From Roseibium sp. (GTDB lineage Bacteria > Pseudomonadota > Alphaproteobacteria > Rhizobiales > Stappiaceae): a stretch of DNA of 64,000 nucleotides. The notes under the pieces were generated by a model. It was not told where the DNA came from. It was given only the letters and a program-made list of their open reading frames with translations, and searched no databases. The number at the start of each line of letters is the position of its first letter. Position 1 is the first letter of the stretch. Made by a program: the position numbers and the translations under genes. Positions 58,480 to 64,000 of the stretch are shown one piece after another. The stretch covers positions 558,001 to 622,000 of the forward strand of contig JAEPNV010000001.1 in NCBI GenBank assembly GCA_017643215.1, in the 5' to 3' direction.

Positions 58480-59328
58480 TTACGGCTTCAGAACGATGGC
58501 GTGTGTGCTCTCAACCGTCTGGTCGCCATCGATCAGAACAAGGATGAGATCCGCCTTGCCGTCCGTATGCGCAAGTCCTCGGGTGGACAGCTGCCAGGTT
58601 GCCGTGTCGCCGACAACGCCTTTCAGATCCGGCAGGCTGATATAGGACCCTTCCGGCCCTTCGGCAAAAAGCTCTGGCGTGCCGCCCGCCTGGCCGGACA
58701 ATGTCGCGGTGATCTCAAGCACTGGATCGTCGCCGCCCGGACGTTCGGTAATGCCAGCGATATAAGGGGGCGTATCGCCGGCCGGTGCCGGGACGGCCGC
58801 CAGATCCCGCCGGATCAGTTTTTCAGACAAGGCGTCGCGCGATCCGCTTGGCGTCAGCGCCAGGGTCAACTCCGCGTCCCCGGGTACGCAAATGTCCTTG
58901 CAGATGCCGAAGAACACGGACACAGAAAGGGAAACCGGCCGGTCCGCATCGGCCGGTGTCACCTTTATCGGCAACACAATGCCGTCGTGATAGACGATCG
59001 ATTGGGAAAAGCCGTCATCGTACCGGGTTGGCGCTGGATAGAGCACGTCGGTGGCGGCAATGTTGCGTGAGCCGGTAAAATCAAATTGAGGCGGAATGCC
59101 GGCATCGCCCGGAAACCGCCAATAGGTGTGCCAGCCCGGCTCCAGCAAAAACTCCAAGCCGGCAAGGTACTGCCCGTCCTTAAGCGGTCCGCTGGCAATC
59201 AGCCGGACCGCCCCGCCTTTGACCTCAGTCCAGTCGGACGTCGCCGCGGCGGCATGGGGCGCAGACAACGCGGTGACCGCACCGGCCATCAGCGCCAAAA
59301 CAATCGAAAGAAGCTGCCTCATAGCCAC
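58480..59328 (-). CDS. DsbD-N-like exported thiol protein
   Basis: 282 residues. A signal peptide (LLSIVLALMAGAVTALS) and a periplasmic domain with FLLEPGWHTYWRFPGDAGIPP and the cysteine pair FFGICKDICVPG, as in the N-terminal domain of DsbD. It lacks the membrane and thioredoxin parts of DsbD, so a separate CcdA/DsbD-type partner would have to supply electrons. Confidence 0.85.
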   Translation of the reverse strand: MAMRQLLSIVLALMAGAVTALSAPHAAAATSDWTEVKGGAVRLIASGPLKDGQYLAGLEFLLEPGWHTYWRFPGDAGIPPQFDFTGSRNIAATDVLYPAPTRYDDGFSQSIVYHDGIVLPIKVTPADADRPVSLSVSVFFGICKDICVPGDAELTLALTPSGSRDALSEKLIRRDLAAVPAPAGDTPPYIAGITERPGGDDPVLEITATLSGQAGGTPELFAEGPEGSYISLPDLKGVVGDTATWQLSTRGLAHTDGKADLILVLIDGDQTVESTHAIVLKP

Positions 59329-59515
59329 TTCCTACACGATGAGAGCCGGAACGTCATGGGATGGGTGGGCCGTGGAAGGTCAATCCGCCGTGACGCAACC
59401 GTGAACAAGCCGCACTTGCGGCATTCAGCGGCGTTAACAATTTAAAGAAGAGCAGGTAGTCTGAACATGCCGCCATCGCCACCGCGTCGGGCCGGCGGCA
59501 CTCGGGAGATGCCGA

Positions 59516-60112
59516 ATGACGGACAAGGTTCAGCTTGACACTTTGGAAGGCCAAATGCTGATCGCCATGCCGAACATGGCGGACGGCCGGTTCGAGCATT
59601 CGGTGATCTATGTGTGCTCGCATTCGGACCAGGGCGCGATGGGATTGGTTCTCAATCAGATCGCCAGCCATTTGTCCTTTGAAGACCTGCTCATTCAACT
59701 CAACATCCTCGATGATGATTCCGCGATCCGGCTGCCGTCCCGGGTGCGCGGGATGAACGTCCACAAGGGCGGCCCCGTCGAGGTCGAACGCGGGTTCGTG
59801 CTGCACTCCGACGATTTCACCATCGAGCGCTCGACCCTGTCGATTGACAACGGCATTTGCCTGACGGCGACGCTGGAAATCCTGAAGGCCCTGGCCGATG
59901 GCGGCGGTCCCAAACACGCGATCCTGGCGCTTGGTTATGCCGGCTGGGCCCCGGGCCAGCTGGAAACCGAAATCCAGGCCAATGGCTGGCTGATCGGTCC
60001 GGCCGACCCGTCCTTGGTGTTCGATCCGAATTCCGAGGAGAAATGGAAACAGGCCATGTTGTCGATGGGCATCGATCCGGCCATGCTCTACGGCGATGCG
60101 GGCCACGCATAA
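59516..60112 (+). CDS. YqgE/AlgH family protein
   Basis: 198 residues. [31 protein letters not shown] and [15 protein letters not shown] are family signatures. Function not established; the family was linked to alginate regulation in Pseudomonas. Confidence 0.94.
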   Translation: MTDKVQLDTLEGQMLIAMPNMADGRFEHSVIYVCSHSDQGAMGLVLNQIASHLSFEDLLIQLNILDDDSAIRLPSRVRGMNVHKGGPVEVERGFVLHSDDFTIERSTLSIDNGICLTATLEILKALADGGGPKHAILALGYAGWAPGQLETEIQANGWLIGPADPSLVFDPNSEEKWKQAMLSMGIDPAMLYGDAGHA

Positions 60113-60336
60113 CGCTGCGCCGCCAAGGTTCAAAGGCGTCTGTCTCGCGCCAAATCCGGTCGCCTTTCCGCCGCATGCGATGCCGTCGATCCGCCAGGTC
60201 AATTGAATTGCAGCTCCGTTCTATCGACGAGTTTTATTTGGCCGCCGTATGAGCTAGGGTGACCGTTCACGAGGTGTGGCGGGATCAACGCCCCGCGCAC
60301 GGATAAAAAAAGACATACGCGGAGGCAATTGGCGCG

Positions 60337-61743
60337 GTGAAATATTTCAGTACCCGTGGCGAAGCACCTGTTCTTGATTTTTCCGAGGTACTGCTTCAGG
60401 GCCTGGCCCGCGACGGCGGGCTTTATCTTCCCCAAAGCTGGCCGCAATTCGACGCCGAAGACATCGCGTCATTTGCCGGCAAGCCGTACGCGGAGGTCGC
60501 CTTTCGTGTGATCAAGCCGTTTGTCGGCGGGGCAATCGCCGACGAACCGCTGAAGGCCATGATCGACGAAGCCTATGCCGGATTTCGCCATCCGGCGGTC
60601 ACCCCGCTCGTCCAGTTGGCGCCGAACCGGTTCGTGCTGGAATTGTTCCACGGGCCGACGCTGGCGTTCAAGGATGTCGCCATGCAGCTCCTCGGGCGGC
60701 TGATGGATCATGTTCTGAGCGAACGTGGTCTGCGCGCAACGATTGTCGGCGCGACGTCTGGCGACACGGGCGGGGCGGCGATCGAGGCGTTCCGCGGGCG
60801 GGAGCGGACCGATATCTTCATCCTGTTTCCCGATGGCCGGGTGTCCTCGGTCCAGCGCCGGCAGATGACGACACCAACGGAAGCCAACGTCCATGCCCTC
60901 GCCCTGACCGGCAATTTCGACGATTGCCAGGCCATCGTGAAGGGCATGTTCAATCACTTCGCCTTCCGGGACAGTGTGGCGCTGTCGGGCGTCAACTCCA
61001 TCAATTGGGCCCGGATCCTCGCGCAGATCGTTTATTACTTCGTCGCCGGCGCCGCGCTCGGCGCGCCGCACCGCCCGGTCTCCTTCTGTGTGCCGACCGG
61101 CAATTTCGGGGATATTTTCGCCGGCTACGCGGCCATGAAGATGGGCCTCCCCGTCGAGCGCCTGGTCATCGCGACCAACATCAACGACATTTTGGCCCGG
61201 TGCCTGGAGACCGGCCGGTACGAGACCCGCGGCGTCACCGCGACGACATCGCCGTCCATGGACATCCAGGTCTCGTCGAATTTCGAACGGCTTTTAAGCG
61301 AAGCGACCGACCGGGACGGGGCTGCCGTGCGGCGGATGATGAACCAGCTTTCCCAATCCGGCAGCTTCTCGATCGATGGCGGGGCGATGGACACCATCCG
61401 GTCCGTGTTTGCCGCGGGCCGGTCGGATGAGCACCAAACGGCACAAACGATCGCTGACACGTTTGAACAGGCCGGCTATCTGCTCGATCCGCACACGGCC
61501 ATCGGCGTCCATGTCGCCAAATCACATGAGCGTTCGGGTGTCCCGATGGTGGTTCTGGGCACCGCGCATCCGGCCAAGTTTCCGGACGCCGTCGAAAAGG
61601 CAAGCGGCGTGCGTCCGGCCTTGCCGGCCGAGCTTGAGCCGATGATGAGCGCGGACGAGCGCCAGCATATTCTGCCGGCCGATCAGGCCGCGGTGGAAGG
61701 CTACATCGAGCAGCATGCGCGTGCTGTGCGCAGCGGGGTCTAG
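60337..61743 (+). CDS. thrC: Threonine synthase
   Basis: PLP enzyme converting O-phosphohomoserine to threonine. 468 residues. The PLP Lys lies in GPTLAFKDVAMQ, and SGDTGGAAIEAF and PTGNFGDIFAGY are present. GTG start at 60337 (KYFSTRGEAP). Followed after 2 nt by the M16 gene. Confidence 0.97.
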   Translation: MKYFSTRGEAPVLDFSEVLLQGLARDGGLYLPQSWPQFDAEDIASFAGKPYAEVAFRVIKPFVGGAIADEPLKAMIDEAYAGFRHPAVTPLVQLAPNRFVLELFHGPTLAFKDVAMQLLGRLMDHVLSERGLRATIVGATSGDTGGAAIEAFRGRERTDIFILFPDGRVSSVQRRQMTTPTEANVHALALTGNFDDCQAIVKGMFNHFAFRDSVALSGVNSINWARILAQIVYYFVAGAALGAPHRPVSFCVPTGNFGDIFAGYAAMKMGLPVERLVIATNINDILARCLETGRYETRGVTATTSPSMDIQVSSNFERLLSEATDRDGAAVRRMMNQLSQSGSFSIDGGAMDTIRSVFAAGRSDEHQTAQTIADTFEQAGYLLDPHTAIGVHVAKSHERSGVPMVVLGTAHPAKFPDAVEKASGVRPALPAELEPMMSADERQHILPADQAAVEGYIEQHARAVRSGV

Positions 61744-61745
61744 GA

Positions 61746-63032
61746 ATGGATGTCAAGACAACAGTCCTGGACAACGGACTGACCGTGGTCACGGACCGGA
61801 TGCCACATCTGAAGACCGCCGCCTTGGGCGTGTGGGTGCGCACCGGATCGCGTTCAGAGCGCACGGCACAAAACGGCATCACGCATCTTTTGGAACATAT
61901 GGCCTTTAAGGGCACGGCGTCGCGCACCGCACGGGGCATTGCGGAGGAGATCGAAGCCGTCGGCGGCGAATTGAACGCCTCCACCAGCATTGAACACACC
62001 AATTATTATGCCCGCATTCTGGCAGAAGACGTGCCGCTCGCCGTCGATATTCTGGCTGATATCCTCCAGAACTCAACGTTCGACACCGAGGAGCTGCGGC
62101 GCGAGCAGCATGTGATCCTTCAGGAGATCGGCGCCGCCAATGATTCTCCGGAGGACCGGGCCTTCGACCTGTTTCAGGAAACCGCCTGGCCGGATCAGGC
62201 GATCGGCCGGCCGATCCTCGGCACGCCGGAGACGGTGCAGGGCTTTTCCCGGGATGCGCTGAATGCCTATCTCGGCGAGCGGTATCGCGGACCGGACATG
62301 GTTCTGGCGGCGGCCGGTGCTGTCGAACATGAGGCGCTGGTCCATTTGGCGGAGAAGAAGTTCACCGCCATCAGTGACAAGCCGGCCGAGAGCGATGGCA
62401 AGGCGGAATATCGCGGCGGCGAAACGGCGCTCGCCAAGGATCTCATGGAAGCCCAGGTCCTGATCGGTTTCGAGGGCCGGCCGTACAAATCGCGCGACTA
62501 TTATGCGATCCAGATCCTGGCATCCGTCCTCGGCGGCGGCATGTCGTCCCGGCTGTTCCAGGAGATCCGGGAAAAGCACGGATTATGCTACGCGATCTAC
62601 AGCTTTCACTGGGCGTTTTCCGACACCGGCCTGTTCGGCCTTCACGCGGCGACCAGCCGGGAGGATCTGGCCGAGCTGATGCCGATGATCCTGGACCAGT
62701 TGCGCCTCGCGGGCGAGACAATCGGTGATGAAGAGGTCGCCCGCTCCCGGGCGCAGATCCGCTCCGGATTGATGATGGCGCTGGAAAGCCCCGCGGCCCG
62801 CGCGGGCCAAATCGCCCGGCAAATTCTGGTGCACGGGCGGATCCTGTCGATGGATGAAGTGTCCGGCAAGATCGAGGCCGTGACATCGGCCGATATCCGC
62901 CGGGTCGCGCAGGAAACGTTCCTGGAAACCACGCCGACTTTGACGTCCGTGGGGCCGGTGGACGGTATGATGACCGCCGAGGACATAGCGGCCCGCCTGG
63001 GCGCGCCATTCCTGCGGGCCGCCTCCATGTAG
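61746..63032 (+). CDS. M16 zinc peptidase, mitochondrial processing peptidase-like
   Basis: 428 residues with no signal peptide, so cytoplasmic unlike the pair at 8.5-11.3 kb. Zinc motif HLLEH in GITHLLEHMAFKGT and the AVGGELNASTSIEHTNYYAR segment place it near the beta subunit of mitochondrial processing peptidase. Coupled to thrC, a conserved arrangement in alphaproteobacteria. Confidence 0.95.
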   Translation: MDVKTTVLDNGLTVVTDRMPHLKTAALGVWVRTGSRSERTAQNGITHLLEHMAFKGTASRTARGIAEEIEAVGGELNASTSIEHTNYYARILAEDVPLAVDILADILQNSTFDTEELRREQHVILQEIGAANDSPEDRAFDLFQETAWPDQAIGRPILGTPETVQGFSRDALNAYLGERYRGPDMVLAAAGAVEHEALVHLAEKKFTAISDKPAESDGKAEYRGGETALAKDLMEAQVLIGFEGRPYKSRDYYAIQILASVLGGGMSSRLFQEIREKHGLCYAIYSFHWAFSDTGLFGLHAATSREDLAELMPMILDQLRLAGETIGDEEVARSRAQIRSGLMMALESPAARAGQIARQILVHGRILSMDEVSGKIEAVTSADIRRVAQETFLETTPTLTSVGPVDGMMTAEDIAARLGAPFLRAASM

Positions 63033-63048
63033 AGCCGGGGCCGGGCAC

Positions 63049-63687
63049 ATGGCGCTGTTGCGGACATCCCTGGTCGCGGACACCGAACCCCGGATCGAAA
63101 CCGGTTCGCATTGCCTTCGCCCACCGGTGATGGGTGATTTTCCCGCATGGTCGGAGCTGCGGTCCGAAAGCCGGGAGTTCCTGCGCCCGTGGGAACCGGT
63201 CTGGCCCCAGGACGATCTGACCAAGGCGGGTTTCCGGCGCCGCTTGCGGCGTTACGCCAAGGACCGCCGGGAAGGCCGCAGCCATCCGTTTTTCTTGTTC
63301 GAGCGGGAGACCGCGACGCTTTTGGGCGGGATCACCTTGTCCAACATCCGCCGGGGCGTGAGCCAGTCGGCGACGCTGGGATACTGGATGGGCGCCCGAT
63401 TTGCCGGCCATGGACACATGTCCGCCGCCGTGAACATGATTCTGCCGTTCTGTTTTGATGTCCTCGGGCTGCACCGGATCGAGGCGGCCTGTCTGCCTGA
63501 AAACGCGCGCTCAATTCGCCTGCTGGAAAAAGCCGGATTTCGGCGCGAGGGCTATGCGCGGAATTATCTCTTGATCAACGGTGTATGGCAGGACCATGTG
63601 CTGTTTGCCTGCCTGCCTGAGGACCATGCATCGGCCGCCGAGCTCTGCACCGGAAACGCCCGGGGAAGACTGAAAGAATTCTTGTGA
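63049..63687 (+). CDS. RimJ-like GNAT acetyltransferase
   Basis: 212 residues. LGYWMGARFAGHGHMSAAVN is the acetyl-CoA binding region and RIEAACLPENARSIRLLEKAGF is typical of RimJ/RimL. Acetylates a protein N-terminus by analogy; target not known. Third gene of the thrC-M16-rimJ run. Confidence 0.9.
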   Translation: MALLRTSLVADTEPRIETGSHCLRPPVMGDFPAWSELRSESREFLRPWEPVWPQDDLTKAGFRRRLRRYAKDRREGRSHPFFLFERETATLLGGITLSNIRRGVSQSATLGYWMGARFAGHGHMSAAVNMILPFCFDVLGLHRIEAACLPENARSIRLLEKAGFRREGYARNYLLINGVWQDHVLFACLPEDHASAAELCTGNARGRLKEFL

Positions 63688-63688
63688 C

Positions 63689-64000
63689 ATGGCGCGCAAA
63701 CCAGTACTCCTTCGGCCCATGTCACGAGTGTCGCCCGTCCTGACGGCGTGGCCCGTAAGGGCCCTGATCTATGCATGTATTCTGGTGTGTGCCGTGGTTG
63801 TCGCGCAGCGCGCGATGGCCATCGAGCCGATTCCCGTTCCCCAGGACATCGACGCACTTGACCTGACGCAATCGATTGAAATCTATCCCGATGCCGGCCC
63901 GCGGCTGCAGGTCTCCACGGCGCCCGGCGCGGACGGCATCGTCCGGCGGATCGAAGTGCCCTCCCGCGATGGCAGCAGCCGCAGTTGGGCGGTGTTTGCG
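63689..64000 (+). CDS. Membrane signalling protein, start only (probable GGDEF/EAL sensor)
   Basis: Begins at ATG 63689, one base after the rimJ-like stop, and is open to the window end (104 codons). A basic start, a membrane helix (ALIYACILVCAVVVA) and a periplasmic part with DIDALDLTQSIEIYPD and QVSTAPGADGIVRRIEV are seen. From memory this N-terminus belongs to GGDEF/EAL proteins found downstream of thrC-M16-rimJ in Hyphomicrobiales; the catalytic part lies outside the window. Confidence 0.75.
   Translation, partial: MARKPVLLRPMSRVSPVLTAWPVRALIYACILVCAVVVAQRAMAIEPIPVPQDIDALDLTQSIEIYPDAGPRLQVSTAPGADGIVRRIEVPSRDGSSRSWAVFA

Overview
The window is a 64 kb chromosomal segment of a GC-rich alphaproteobacterium, most likely of the order Hyphomicrobiales (Rhizobiales); this is inferred from gene content and order, not from a database search. 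The indicators are a CIRCE-controlled groESL operon, an alphaproteobacterial Porin_2-type porin, TipF- and CheZ-like proteins, CtrA-type TTAA-N7-TTAA boxes, a ctaC-ctaD-ctaB-ctaG-ctaE cytochrome oxidase cluster with DUF983 and SURF1, an IalB-family protein, and the small families DUF2093, DUF4170 and DUF6101. Almost all of it is ordinary core genome. I see no prophage, CRISPR array, tRNA, rRNA or defence island.

Layout. 1-1110 is a repeat-rich graveyard: a probable transposase remnant, several hairpin repeats and a multiply copied groEL 3' end. 1.09-3.2 kb is groES-groEL with CIRCE. 3.4-8.5 kb holds an exported protein of unknown role, a sigma-54 activator, a membrane-anchored wHTH-like protein and a TipF-like degenerate EAL protein with a CtrA box. 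8.5-20.1 kb is mostly one minus-strand block: two M16 peptidase subunits, a DUF3035 lipoprotein, lspA, ileS, a DMT transporter, ribF and a MaoC hydratase, with a GT87 protein on the plus strand. 20.4-21.6 kb is an orphan cheY-cheZ pair. 21.8-30.6 kb has a HAD phosphatase, mutL, an alpha/beta hydrolase, a porin, tadA, rluB-rsmD and an atypical MBL-fold protein. 30.8-40.3 kb has an unknown small protein behind a CtrA-like box, a patatin, a large GGDEF-EAL sensor, a probable fluoroacetate dehalogenase, purD, a GNAT protein, ubiA and a DUF6101 protein.

40.6-48.0 kb is a lipid A/Kdo gene set (cysQ-like, DUF4170, DUF374 acyltransferase, waaA, lpxK, DUF2093) bracketed by the two TldD/PmbA protease subunits. 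48.1-50.5 kb has a KefB-type antiporter and an IalB-family protein. 51.0-57.7 kb is the complete aa3-type cytochrome c oxidase operon with its assembly factors. 57.9-64 kb has a Prx5-type peroxiredoxin, a DsbD-N-like protein, YqgE, thrC, a mitochondrial-processing-peptidase-like M16 protein, a RimJ-like acetyltransferase and the start of a membrane signalling protein.

The least expected signal is non-coding. A hairpin-pair element of about 108 bp occurs twice in opposite orientation (21683-21790 and 57693-57799), with a 26-bp third fragment at 861-886. At both full copies it sits between two related terminator-type hairpins, and at groEL the gene's own 3' end is duplicated around a hairpin. 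This looks like a small element that lands at, or duplicates, transcript 3' ends. The best enzymatic lead is the dehalogenase at 35747-36727, whose eight key residues match the characterised fluoroacetate dehalogenase at one constant offset.
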